64,000 nt of DNA from an uncultured Gemmiger sp. (GTDB lineage: Bacteria; Bacillota; Clostridia; Oscillospirales; Ruminococcaceae), in the NCBI RefSeq assembly GCF_934561205.1, contig NZ_CAKTFU010000003.1:131417-195416 (forward strand), read 5' to 3'. The notes beneath the pieces were generated by a model. That model was not told the DNA's origin. It ran no database searches and saw only the letters and a list, made by a program, of their open reading frames with translations. The position numbers and the translations under genes were made by a program. This document shows, one piece after another, positions 53,635 to 63,157 of the stretch (position 1 is its first letter; each line of letters opens with the position of its first letter).

Positions 53635-53800
53635 GAATAGATATACGAACTACGATGTACGGCGCAGCCTTAAAGGGTGCAGTTATCCTCAAACGGAGAT
53701 TTGCTTTAATATGGCGCTCCTGCGTCATATAAGTTGATAAATGATTTTGCCATACATACCGAACCCTTCTGCTGAATCCTGCAACGAAGAAACAAAAATT

Positions 53801-53826
53801 GCCCGACAAGTAAATACCTGTCGGGC
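53801..53826 (-). terminator. Leader terminator 2 before the sigma gene
   Basis: Stem GCCCGACA / TGTCGGGC with a short AT-rich loop, followed on the - strand by AATTTTTG. It lies about 165 bases upstream of the first leader terminator. No complete gene lies between the two; the 53635-54110 stretch otherwise shows nothing I can assign. Confidence 0.75.
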
Positions 53827-54110
53827 TGAAAGCGGATTTGCTTACCTTCCATCCAACTGTGATTTGGTTTTCATTTCTGCGTCAAGCTGGTGCTATGTAG
53901 TCTACAATTAGTTCTCTTAGTGTGATGTGATTTGCCTATAACAAAAAACGTAGGAATGTCCAAAACTAAGTATAATTCAGAAACGACGATTACTCAAGCA
54001 AAATGTACTAAGAAGCGGGATGAAATATGTAAGCTTTGCCAAGAACGACAGACAAATTATACTCCGCAGCAAAATTAAGGACAAAAATATGCGAAATTCG
54101 ACACATTGGA

Positions 54111-54139
54111 TTGAAAAAAATAATTTCTTGCGCTATAAT
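54111..54139 (+). promoter_or_regulatory. Promoter of the Xre-helicase remnant operon
   Basis: -35 TTGAAA (54111-54116), a 17-base spacer and -10 TATAAT (54134-54139), about 60 bases before the Xre gene. Confidence 0.85.
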
Positions 54140-54201
54140 GAAACAAAATGGTTTTAATTGAATTTCGCAGTGGTTAAGCACATCCCAAAGGAGATTTAGA
54201 A

Positions 54202-54405
54202 ATGGCTGTACGGTACAACAAACTTTGGAAGATTCTCATCGATAAAAAAATGAAGAAGAAGGATTTGCAAGAGCTTGCCGGTTTGAATCGCTATCAAATG
54301 CTCAAGTTGGCAAGGGACGAAAATGTGACCACAGAGGTAATCGGAAATATATGCCAAGCCCTAGGCTGCACCCCAGATGAAATTCTGGAATTCTATGACG
54401 ATTAA
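54202..54405 (+). CDS. Small Xre/Cro-type regulator
   Basis: 67 residues consisting of one helix-turn-helix domain (KMKKKDLQELAGLNRYQMLK, then VIGNICQALGCTPDEILEF). The ATG follows AAAGGAG. Such genes often head restriction or defence operons and repress them; here it precedes a helicase remnant by 58 bases. Confidence 0.88.
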   Translation: MAVRYNKLWKILIDKKMKKKDLQELAGLNRYQMLKLARDENVTTEVIGNICQALGCTPDEILEFYDD

Positions 54406-54463
54406 AATCCGGTGCGCTTATAGACTGTTATTTTAAATATGTTTAGGATGGGTGTTGTAGGCA

Positions 54464-55240
54464 ATGGATATTATCAATAATATTACGAAAACGCTGAAAG
54501 ATGACTTGTCAGTGGAAATTAAACAAGGCAGCAAGCTATCCATTGCGGCAGCCTGCTTCTCTATTTATGCCTTTCAGGAATTGAAAGAACAACTGTCCCA
54601 AATCGAAGAGCTTCGTTTTATCTTTACCTCTCCAACCTTTGTCGCAGAAAAGGCAAAAAAAGAAAGGCGCGAATTCTACATTCCACGATTAACCCGTGAA
54701 AGAAGTCTTTACGGTACTGAATTTGAAATTAAGCTCCGCAATGAATTGACCCAAAAAGCTATTGCACGAGAATGTGCAGAGTGGATCAGGCAGAAGGTCA
54801 CTTTCAAATCAAATGTCAGTGACAAATCTATTCAGGGACAAATTGTAGTTGACGGCGTAGGCTATACCCCCATCAACAACTTTACTACGGTTGAACTTGG
54901 CTGCGAAAAAGGCAATGTAATCAGCACCACAATCGTAAAGGACGAGTCCCTTGCCCGCACTTTGCTTGCTGACTTCAATGAAATCTGGAACGACAGCAAG
55001 GTGCTTCAGGTCGTCACCGAGGAGGTAATCGACAGCATCACGGCTGCCTATAATGAGAACTCTCCCGACTTTATCTACTTTGTGACTCTCTACAATATTT
55101 TCAGCGAGTTTTTGGAAGATGTGTCCGAGGATGTTTTGCCAAACGAGGCAACCGGCTTCAAGGAAAGTAAGATTTGGGGGATGCTCTATAATTTCCAACG
55201 CGATGCCGCCCTTGCCATTATCAATAAACTGGAAAAATAA
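54464..55240 (+). pseudogene. N-terminal fragment of a large SNF2/DEAD helicase (defence type)
   Basis: 258 codons matching, from memory, the N-terminal phospholipase-D-like part of a roughly 1000-residue helicase family found in defence loci. Examples are IAAACFSIYAFQELKEQLSQ, then IFTSPTFVAEKAKKERREFY. It contains YGTEFEIKLRNELTQKAIA and ends [19 protein letters not shown]. The full protein continues here into the Walker A loop; this copy stops one step before it. The fragment has lost the whole motor. Right after the stop comes the end of a different gene in another frame. Confidence 0.75.
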
Positions 55241-55550
55241 GTTTGCCGAAGATTTGGATGCTGCGGAGGAAGTTTGTGTCTACGCCAAGCTGCCCCGAAC
55301 CTTCCAGATTCCCACGCCGGTAGGCAACTATTCGCCGGACTGGGCAATCGCATTCTACGAAGGCACCGTCAAGCACATTTTCTTTGTGGCGGAAACCAAA
55401 GGTACGATGGAAACACTGGAACTGCGCCCCATCGAGCAGGCAAAAATCTCTTGTGCAAAGAAGCTGTTCAATGAGATGTCTACAAGCAATGTAGTGTACC
55501 ACGATGTGGACAGCTACCAGAGCCTACTGAACATAATGAACTCACTCTGA
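55236..55550 (+). pseudogene. C-terminal fragment of a type III restriction enzyme Res subunit
   Basis: The frame reads [20 protein letters not shown], then [20 protein letters not shown] and [20 protein letters not shown]. This matches, from memory, the nuclease end of type III Res subunits: the catalytic D of PDWAI and the E-T-K of AETKG are both present. Everything upstream (helicase part) is missing and it is out of frame with the preceding helicase fragment. The two remnants meet at about 55236-55250, a deletion or recombination junction. Confidence 0.8.
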
Positions 55551-55608
55551 GAGTTATAGAATGGGTTTATAAGATAAGCGGAACAACAATGTTATCCGGA
55601 GGATCCAT

Positions 55609-57390
55609 ATGGAAAAAGAGCTATTCAAGAATATTCCCAGCAAAGTCGGGGATTTAGTAAAGGATGTACGCAATGGCCGCATTGGTCTGCCGGACCTTCA
55701 GCGCCCTTTTGTTTGGAAAGACAATAAGGTTCGCGAGCTTTTCGATTCCATGCTTAAGGGATATCCCATTGGCTATATTATGCTTTGGGAATCTCCGGCT
55801 GATTACGAGAGCAAAAAGAGTACCATTGGAAATAACGATAAGACTTATGATGAGCCCAAAGAACTTGTAATTGATGGACAGCAGAGATTGACAGCCCTTG
55901 TTGCCGCTATGTTTGCGGTCAAAGTAAAGGACAAAAACTTTGTAGAGCGCGAGATTAAAATTTCTTATAATCCGCTAACTTGTGAGTTCGCCGTATGGTC
56001 TCAGGCATATGAAAAAGACCCGGATTGGATCAGCCGTATCAGTGATATATTCCTCGCCAAAGAGGATAATTCCATCAGTTCACTTAGACGTCGTTATATC
56101 AAGGAAGCTAATGAAAGCCGCCTCAAGAAGGAAGTTCCGCCGTTGACGGATACAGAAGAAGATAAAATTGAGGATAACATCAATGCCCTTTTGAATCTGT
56201 TGGACTATTCACTGCCTACTTTGGAAATCAGTTATAACGCAGATGAAGAGGATGTCGCTGACATCTTTGTTCGAGTCAACTCTGGCGGACAAAAACTGAC
56301 AGAGAACAACTTCATCCAGACACTTATCTCTGTTTATGAAAATGAAACAGGCGATAGGATAAATGCGTTTTCTGCTGAATCCAGAATTCCAGCAAACAAC
56401 ACCTCGTACAACACACTCTTGGCAGTTGAGCCGTCCCACCTGATTCGCATGGCTGTTGGCGTTGGATTCAGACGCGCACGGTTAAGATATGCTTATATGC
56501 TGTTGCGAGGAAAAAATCTGGAAACTGGAAAGTTTTCCGCCGAGGAACGCTCCGAAAACCTTCGAATTTTCAAGGATGCGCTTGACAAAGTGATGAATCT
56601 GAATAACTGGCACGGTTTTATCAATATTGTGGGTGAGGCCGGATATATTAGCTCCAAATTGATTGCTTCATCCAATGCCGTTGTATTCAGCTACGTCCTT
56701 TACCTGATCGCAAAATACGATTATAAGCTAGACGCTGCACAACTGAAGAAGTGTATCAGCAAGTGGTTCTTTATGAGCAGCATCACATATTTCTACACTG
56801 GCTCTACGGAGACCGCGGTGGAAAAACAGTTTGCAGATTTGCGTGATGTTCACAGTACCGCAGATTTCATTTCGTATATTGACCGTGTTATCGAAACACG
56901 TTTTACCGACGATTATTTCCGCTTAACACTGCCGAACGAACTGAACAGCGCTGCAGCGATTTCTCCTGTATGGTACGGCTATGTAGCAGCTCAAATTATA
57001 TTGAGTATGCCCATGCTCTTCAGCAATACCCCTGTGTCCAAATATTTTGTTCTTGGCTCTAGCGGCACGAAAAACGCAATTGACAAGCATCACATCTTCC
57101 CGAAAAATTACTTGACTACCATTGGGTTTGATACCGACCGCGACAGAAATCAGATTGCGAATTACACCTATCTGGACTTTTCCACCAATATTGAAATCTC
57201 CGATAAGCCACCCATTGACTATGTATCCTATTACCGCCATAAGCTTGGTGAAGAAGGATATCGAAAAGCCTGTGAGAATCATGCTCTCCCCGACAATTTT
57301 GAAAACATGGAATATATGGATTTCCTGAGTCAGAGAAGAATCTTGATGGCGCAAACGGTTCAAAAAGCATATCAGAGATTGTGTGAGTAG
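55609..57390 (+). CDS. DUF262 / HNH defence nuclease (GmrSD-like)
   Basis: A 593-residue single-chain protein with an N-terminal DUF262 domain (ParB/Srx-like). LPDLQRPFVWKDNKVRELFD and the nucleotide motif IDGQQRLTALVAAMF are visible. The C-terminal HNH region contains DKHHIFPKNYL and the downstream asparagine-rich ANYTYLDFSTN. Relatives such as GmrSD and BrxU cut modified phage DNA. The ATG follows GGAGG. The frame is complete and looks functional, unlike the restriction remnants just upstream. Confidence 0.88.
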   Translation: MEKELFKNIPSKVGDLVKDVRNGRIGLPDLQRPFVWKDNKVRELFDSMLKGYPIGYIMLWESPADYESKKSTIGNNDKTYDEPKELVIDGQQRLTALVAAMFAVKVKDKNFVEREIKISYNPLTCEFAVWSQAYEKDPDWISRISDIFLAKEDNSISSLRRRYIKEANESRLKKEVPPLTDTEEDKIEDNINALLNLLDYSLPTLEISYNADEEDVADIFVRVNSGGQKLTENNFIQTLISVYENETGDRINAFSAESRIPANNTSYNTLLAVEPSHLIRMAVGVGFRRARLRYAYMLLRGKNLETGKFSAEERSENLRIFKDALDKVMNLNNWHGFINIVGEAGYISSKLIASSNAVVFSYVLYLIAKYDYKLDAAQLKKCISKWFFMSSITYFYTGSTETAVEKQFADLRDVHSTADFISYIDRVIETRFTDDYFRLTLPNELNSAAAISPVWYGYVAAQIILSMPMLFSNTPVSKYFVLGSSGTKNAIDKHHIFPKNYLTTIGFDTDRDRNQIANYTYLDFSTNIEISDKPPIDYVSYYRHKLGEEGYRKACENHALPDNFENMEYMDFLSQRRILMAQTVQKAYQRLCE

Positions 57391-57589
57391 ACCAGAAAAG
57401 AGAAAGATGCGTCATGAAAAGCACACAAATACCATAGCTTTATTTGCCAAAGTTCCGAGTGTGTAAAAAGCGTATGACCATCTAAAAAATGGTTTGATGC
57501 AAGGAAATCAGTATAGACTTACATCAGAAACCATATACCCGAAACGCTGCTTCGAACTGTGCATACGACCGGGAGGAAAGCAAAAAGAA

Positions 57590-58447
57590 ATGAAAACAGG
57601 TTTGATATTGGAAGGCGGTGCCATGCGCGGAATGTTCAGCGCAGGCGTAATGGATGTCATGATGGAAAACGGAATCTGTTTTAACGGAATCGTCGGAGTT
57701 TCCGCAGGAGCAGCATTCGGTGTCAATTACAAATCGAAGCAAATCGGGCGGACTATTCGTTACAATGCGAAATACTGCCATGATAAACGCTATTGTGGGA
57801 TTGGCTCTCTCTTGAAAACAGGAAATCTTTTCAATACAGAATTCTGCTACGGTGAAGTTCCTTTGAAGCTCGATGTTTTCGATTTCGATACTTACGAGAA
57901 AGACCCTACAGCATTCTATATTACCTGCACAGATATCGAAAGTGGAAAGCCGATCTATCACGAATACACAGGTTGGAACGATCACGGCTTTGATTGGATC
58001 CGTGCATCTGCCTCACTTCCGTTGGTTTCACAAATTGTCGAAATTGATGGATTGAAATTGTTGGACGGTGGAATATCCGATTCCATCCCCGTTGCCTTTT
58101 TTGAAAGCATAGGATACTCAAAAAATGTTGCCATTCTGACACAGCCGATAGACTATCGAAAAGAGAAAAACCGAATGTTACCCTTGATACGCATAAAATA
58201 TCGGAAATACCCGAATCTAATAAAGGCGTTGGAAAATCGACATCTGATGTACAATGCAGAACTGGATTTGATTGCAAATCAGGAAAATAGCGGCGACCTA
58301 TTTGTCATTCGTCCCGATTCACCCCTTCCGGTCAGGCGCGCTGAGAAAGACCCCAAAAAATTAACAACCTGCTATGAAATTGGCAGACAGACCGCAGAAA
58401 AAGAACTGACGCGACTGATTGCGTTTATGAAGGATGCAAAAGGCTAA
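57590..58447 (+). CDS. Patatin-like phospholipase
   Basis: 285 residues. The oxyanion loop is GGAMRG, the nucleophile lies in GVSAGA (GxSxG), and the catalytic aspartate in DGGISDSIP, making the Ser-Asp dyad. The C-terminal DUF6363-like part ends with TAEKELTRLIAFM. The ATG at 57590 follows GGGAGG; the frame is open 96 bases upstream without a ribosome site. Similar proteins occur in general lipid metabolism and in antiphage systems; the neighbourhood makes the second possible, but the sequence does not decide. Confidence 0.9.
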   Translation: MKTGLILEGGAMRGMFSAGVMDVMMENGICFNGIVGVSAGAAFGVNYKSKQIGRTIRYNAKYCHDKRYCGIGSLLKTGNLFNTEFCYGEVPLKLDVFDFDTYEKDPTAFYITCTDIESGKPIYHEYTGWNDHGFDWIRASASLPLVSQIVEIDGLKLLDGGISDSIPVAFFESIGYSKNVAILTQPIDYRKEKNRMLPLIRIKYRKYPNLIKALENRHLMYNAELDLIANQENSGDLFVIRPDSPLPVRRAEKDPKKLTTCYEIGRQTAEKELTRLIAFMKDAKG

Positions 58448-58487
58448 GGCATCATTGCATAATTCCCGCCTACAGGCGCTGCCTTGG
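58448..58487. repeat. Degenerate end of the MITE family
   Basis: GGCATCATTGCATAATTCCC followed by GCC resembles the left end of copy 1 (GGCAACACCGCACAATTCCC) and then diverges. It begins at the stop codon of the patatin gene. Confidence 0.4.
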
Positions 58488-58601
58488 CAGATTGATAAGA
58501 AACAATGCCCATCGTCATCTCATTCAGCTGACAGAAAAGGCACAAATCACTGCCAGTGATAAGTTTTATACAAATTTACTTTTAGACAGGAGTTGAAATC
58601 G

Positions 58602-59678
58602 TTGACAAAGATTATCCATTGTGCTGACCTGCATCTGGATTCTCCGATGGAAACCCACATGTCGGAGGAGCAGGCATCGACCAGAAACACCGAAATAATC
58701 CACTCATTTCTCAGACTGACAGAGTATGCCGCAAAAAACGATGTCCGTGCGGTCATTCTGGCGGGAGATATGTTTGATGGTGAGCGCGTTAAGGTTCGGA
58801 CGATAGACGAAATCCTTGACGCTGTGCGGCGCACACCCAATGTGGATTATCTGTATCTTACCGGCAACCATGATGACACAACCTACGCATTTGCCGACCA
58901 CGATGTGCCGACCAACTCGAAGCTTTTCGGTAAAGAATGGGCTACCTACGAATATGACGGCGTAGCCATCTCCGGCATTGAAATTTGTGAAGCCAATGCT
59001 CATTCGCTCTATCTGAATATCCCGCATAAAAATGGAGTCATAAACATTGTCACTCTGCACGGACAGGTGGGTTCTTCCGCTGATGTAGATGAGATAAACC
59101 TTTCTTTACTAAAAAACAAGGGAATTAACTATCTGGCATTGGGGCATATTCACACATACTCGGAACAGCCGTTGGACAGTGAAGGCATCTATTGCTATTC
59201 GGGATGCTTGGAAGGACGAGGTTTTGATGAATGTGGCCCGAAGGGCTTTGTTTTGCTCACCGTAGAGTCTGGTCATTTGGAACATGAATTTGTGCCGTTC
59301 AGTTGTCGGCAGCTGCACCGTATTCCGGTTGATATCAGCGGCTTGACCAAGAATTCCGAAATCGGTCAGAAAATGAAAGCCGCTGCACAGGGCATCCCGT
59401 CAGAGGACATGGTTGAATTTCTTCTTTCCGGCGGAGTAGACCCCACTGCAAATCTTGCGGTATCGTACCTGCAGAATCTTGTAAAAAGAGATTTCTTCTT
59501 TGTTAAAGTAAAGGATCAAACACATCTGGCGATAAACCCGGAGGACTACAAACACGACATTTCGCTCAAAGGTGAATTTATTCGTTTGGTATTGGACTCG
59601 GATGCCAGCGAGGAAGACAAAGCGGCAATCATCCGCACCGGTATGCAGGCACTGATGGGGGAGGAGATCACGCTATGA
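58602..59678 (+). CDS. Metallophosphoesterase, YhaO/SbcD-like exonuclease subunit
   Basis: Calcineurin-like DNA nuclease subunit. The metal motifs are in order: IIHCADLHLDSP (D, H), ILAGDMFDG (GD), YLTGNHDD (GNHD), VTLHGQVG and LALGHIHTY (GHxH). The product is 358 residues. The start is a TTG at 58602, nine bases past AGGAG; a TTG at 58593 touches the ribosome site and is unlikely. Its stop overlaps the start of the ATPase gene (ATGA), so the two subunits are made together as in YhaO-YhaN or SbcD-SbcC pairs. Confidence 0.9.
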   Translation: MTKIIHCADLHLDSPMETHMSEEQASTRNTEIIHSFLRLTEYAAKNDVRAVILAGDMFDGERVKVRTIDEILDAVRRTPNVDYLYLTGNHDDTTYAFADHDVPTNSKLFGKEWATYEYDGVAISGIEICEANAHSLYLNIPHKNGVINIVTLHGQVGSSADVDEINLSLLKNKGINYLALGHIHTYSEQPLDSEGIYCYSGCLEGRGFDECGPKGFVLLTVESGHLEHEFVPFSCRQLHRIPVDISGLTKNSEIGQKMKAAAQGIPSEDMVEFLLSGGVDPTANLAVSYLQNLVKRDFFFVKVKDQTHLAINPEDYKHDISLKGEFIRLVLDSDASEEDKAAIIRTGMQALMGEEITL

Positions 59679-62600
59679 AACTGATTCGATGCCATATTGA
59701 AAACTTTGGCGTACTCTCCGACTTCGACTTCAGCTTTGCCGAGGGGCTGACCACCATTTGTCAAAGTAACGGATTCGGCAAAAGTACCTTTGCCGCCTTT
59801 ATTAAAGCGATGTTCTATGGCTTTCCCCGCACGGGTGCCCGTAATATCGTAGAAAATGAACGCAAACGGTACGACCCCTGGCAGGGCGGAAAATACGGCG
59901 GCTATCTGGAGTTTGAAGCGCAGGATGTCAGTTACCGTGTTAGGCGTTACTTTGGTAAGACCGCCGCTAAAGACACATTCTCGCTGTTGGATTTGACCAA
60001 TCGGCGTCCAAGCACTCGTTTTTCAGAAAAGCTCGGCGAGGAATTGTTTCAGCTGGATGCGGACTCCTTTGCGCGCAGCACCTATGTTCCGCAGCTGTCT
60101 GCCAACGATATGCAGGCAACTACTTCTATCCGGACAAAGCTGAGTAATCTGGTCGATGACACCAATGACCTCCGCAACTACGACACAGCAGAAAAAATGT
60201 TGCGCGATTATCGCACAAAATTTCGTGCTTATCGAGGCGAGGGCGGCGCTATCAACGAAATAGTACGGAAACGTCTTAATCTTGAAAGTGATAAATACAT
60301 AGCAGAACAGCAGCGTCCAAAATTGCAGGAGGTTGTGGAAGGCATTGATCGCTTGAATGGCGAAAAAGCAATTAAAACGGATGCTGTAAATAATCTGCGG
60401 GAAAAGATTCGTTTGGCGTCGGATCAGAAGGTCCGTATAGCCAATCAGAAGCAGCTGAATAGCCTGCGCTCGGAAGTTGAGAAGAAGCAGCAGTATCTTC
60501 TGGAGATGGACGAAGGTTATCCGGTCGGTTACCCTACTGCCGAGGAAATCAAGGAACAGCGGGAGAACCTGAGCATTATACAACAGGAGGGTCATCGACT
60601 TCAGGCACTGAAGCTCAGCGACGCCGACAAGGAAATCACCGAAGGCGAACAGCGCTGGTTTGCAAACACCGAACAGGTTGCCGCAGATATTGAACAATGC
60701 GACCGAGATTGCAAGGAACTTGGAAAGGTTTCTGCCAAGATGACCGCCCAGATGCTGCCGGAGGAGCTTGAACGGTTGGATGCATTGTCCAAGCAGTTTG
60801 CCGCTGGAATTCCAACAGAAGCAGAGCTGCAAACCTGTATGACAGCTGCCGATGACCTCAGCGATGCACAACGTCAATATGCGGACCTATCCGTACCAGC
60901 GGAAAATCAAAAATGTCTTGCACAGCTTCAGGAACTGTTCAGAAGCGGCATTCCGGATGACAGCGCACTAAGCGATTGTGAACAGACTCTCCATGATCGC
61001 GATGTGCTGATCCAAAGCCGATCTGCGCACATTTTCCCTGACAATGAGCAAAAGCAATATGATGCGTTGAAACGTACCTTTGCTGCGGGTGTCCCTGCTG
61101 AGGAAGAAATCCAGAGCAAGCAAACGGACAGCCGCCGAATTGCAGAACTGACGGCCAAGAAAAACACGCAGACCACGATTATACAGCAGGATCTTCCACA
61201 AGAACTTCCTGCGCCTTCTAAAGCACCCCTCATTTGTGGAGGAGTCGGTGTAGCACTGCTGGTTTTCGGCATTATCTGCTTTGTGATGCAGCTCTCGATC
61301 CCCGGAATCATTCTTCTGGTTGCCGGGTTTGTAGCATTGCTCACAGCATTTTGGCTGCACACCAAGTCCATCGTCAACAACCAGACGCGGAGCAGCGCCT
61401 CTGTTATTACCGCCAGTGCTATTTCGGATGAAGAAAATCAAGAGTTGTACACTCTGCAGCACGCTCTTAATGATTTCCTGTTACGTTTTTATGATGACGC
61501 TGCCGACCCTGATAACAAGCTGGTGCAGCTGCGCATTGACAGTAAAGCTTACGCCGATTTACACGAAAAAAAGCTTGCAGCAGAGGACGAGCTTCGAGAG
61601 ATCGATGCAAAGATTCAGGCAAAAAATGAAGAAATTCAATCGATGTTTGAACGGTACTATCCCCACGATACATACCGGGATGATTTCGTAAAAGGACTGC
61701 GTGATAGCCTTAGCAAATACCAGCGGTTGACAGAAGAAGCCCGGACGGTATCCGCAAAGCGTGATGATTTGAAAGCAAGGATTGAGGACGACCGTTCCAA
61801 AATTATTCCTGTTCTGCATAGGTATTACCCGATTGAACTGCCGAGGGATCTGCGTCAGGGAATCCGCACATTAAGCGGCGAGGTCACGGCGTATAACGAT
61901 CTCATGAAGAAAAAGCAATCTATGCAGGAGGGAAATGCAAAATATCAGGAACGCGCAGATGCGCTGAAAGCCTCGATTTGCAAGATTCTGCTCACCTACA
62001 AAGCCTTGGATCAAGCCTTGCCGTATGATACCTGTCTCCAGAATCTCCGGAAACGCTTTGACCGTTATAAAGAGGCATCGGAACGCGTTGCCCACTACAC
62101 ACAGGAACTTGAAAATTCAACTTCGCGGAAAAATCAGGCAAATGCTGAGGTTCAGAAATTCCTGCAAAAGTATCAGCTTTCGGACGATACCCCCGCGAAT
62201 CTTATCGATTATGCCGATGATGATATTCGGAGTAGAGATGCCACTAAGGAGGCGCTTGACGAAGCACAGCACAAGCTGAACACATTCATGGAAGAGAATC
62301 CCGGCGTTGAAGCCGATGTCATTGATGTAGACAATGATCTTGCTGACCCGGAAGTTTTGCAGGAATCTGAAAAGCAACTTCAAAATGTGATTGATGGTAT
62401 TGAAGCGGAACTGCGAAATTTGCGTCAAGAGCGTGACCGTATTCGCCGGTCTGTCGAAAACATCCCTGCTTGGGAGGATCGTATGGCTCGCCTTCAAAAT
62501 GAACAGGAAGAGGATGAAAGGAAGTGCGCACTCGCCGATCAAACGCTTGCCCTGCTGAGTCAGGCCAAGGATAACCTTGCCAATAGCTATGTTGGAAGGG

Positions 62601-62932
62601 TAGAGCGCGGGTTCGAGAGCTACGCCAACACGCTGATGGGGAATCAACTGGGCGATGTTATGGTCGACAGGGATTTGCATCTGTATATCGACGAGAAAGG
62701 CGCTGCCCGTGAAGTCGGCAGCTTCAGTGCAGGAACTATAGATTGCATTATGCTGTGTATGCGTCTGTCGCTTGTGGATGCCCTCTTTGGCGATGAGAAA
62801 CCGTTTTTGATCCTGGATGACCCCTTTGTAAATCTGGATGATGAGCATACGAAACGCGCGCTGGAAATGCTCGACAAAATCGCCGAGGATCATCAGGTTG
62901 TGTACCTGGTTTGCAATACAAGCCGAAAATAA
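59675..62932 (+). CDS. AAA ATPase with long coiled coil, YhaN/SbcC-like
   Basis: 1085 residues. The Walker A loop near the N-terminus is SNGFGKSTF (usually GxNxxGKST; here a serine-asparagine variant follows CQ). Long coiled-coil arms form the middle. The C-terminal half has the signature VGSFSAGTIDCIMLCMRLSL and Walker B PFLILDDPFVNLDDEHTK. A pair of membrane-like helices lies inside the arm region (about 510-560, PLICGGVGVALLVFGIICFV), a feature known from YhaN but not SbcC. Together with the phosphoesterase it probably forms a DNA-end-processing machine for repair or defence. Confidence 0.9.
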   Translation: MKLIRCHIENFGVLSDFDFSFAEGLTTICQSNGFGKSTFAAFIKAMFYGFPRTGARNIVENERKRYDPWQGGKYGGYLEFEAQDVSYRVRRYFGKTAAKDTFSLLDLTNRRPSTRFSEKLGEELFQLDADSFARSTYVPQLSANDMQATTSIRTKLSNLVDDTNDLRNYDTAEKMLRDYRTKFRAYRGEGGAINEIVRKRLNLESDKYIAEQQRPKLQEVVEGIDRLNGEKAIKTDAVNNLREKIRLASDQKVRIANQKQLNSLRSEVEKKQQYLLEMDEGYPVGYPTAEEIKEQRENLSIIQQEGHRLQALKLSDADKEITEGEQRWFANTEQVAADIEQCDRDCKELGKVSAKMTAQMLPEELERLDALSKQFAAGIPTEAELQTCMTAADDLSDAQRQYADLSVPAENQKCLAQLQELFRSGIPDDSALSDCEQTLHDRDVLIQSRSAHIFPDNEQKQYDALKRTFAAGVPAEEEIQSKQTDSRRIAELTAKKNTQTTIIQQDLPQELPAPSKAPLICGGVGVALLVFGIICFVMQLSIPGIILLVAGFVALLTAFWLHTKSIVNNQTRSSASVITASAISDEENQELYTLQHALNDFLLRFYDDAADPDNKLVQLRIDSKAYADLHEKKLAAEDELREIDAKIQAKNEEIQSMFERYYPHDTYRDDFVKGLRDSLSKYQRLTEEARTVSAKRDDLKARIEDDRSKIIPVLHRYYPIELPRDLRQGIRTLSGEVTAYNDLMKKKQSMQEGNAKYQERADALKASICKILLTYKALDQALPYDTCLQNLRKRFDRYKEASERVAHYTQELENSTSRKNQANAEVQKFLQKYQLSDDTPANLIDYADDDIRSRDATKEALDEAQHKLNTFMEENPGVEADVIDVDNDLADPEVLQESEKQLQNVIDGIEAELRNLRQERDRIRRSVENIPAWEDRMARLQNEQEEDERKCALADQTLALLSQAKDNLANSYVGRVERGFESYANTLMGNQLGDVMVDRDLHLYIDEKGAAREVGSFSAGTIDCIMLCMRLSLVDALFGDEKPFLILDDPFVNLDDEHTKRALEMLDKIAEDHQVVYLVCNTSRK

Positions 62933-63043
62933 TGACAGCATTGTACCATGGGCACCAGTATGGCTGCGAGCTCTGCGGTAACGGCGGCTGTAACGGCAAA
63001 CGCAATATTTTGGGTGACGACATTCCCTTGTGTTTGTAGGGGA

Positions 63044-63157
63044 CAGCATATCCAATGGATTTACCCTGACCCCACCCTGCATTACCTCAAAATGCAGGTG
63101 GTTGCCGGTGCTGTCACCAGTGCTGCCCACATATATGGCTTGCACAGAACCAAATTG
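63044..63157 (-). pseudogene. Fragment of an M23 peptidase (conjugative-element wall hydrolase)
   Basis: The - strand reads QFGSVQAIYVGSTGDSTGNH, then LHFEVMQGGVRVNPLDML. This is the C-terminal part of the M23 lysostaphin-type domain, with the HLHFE zinc motif. A stop lies just upstream and the flanks are unrelated. Such domains occur in wall-degrading proteins of conjugative elements, so this is probably debris of one. The interval 63158-63480 contains no gene I can assign. Confidence 0.7.

Noticed and set aside
53501..53809. A 102-codon - strand frame between the leader terminators and the sigma gene
   Set aside because: It runs through a perfect T-tailed terminator hairpin and lacks a ribosome site. 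It is better seen as leader RNA, although a short leader peptide inside it cannot be excluded.
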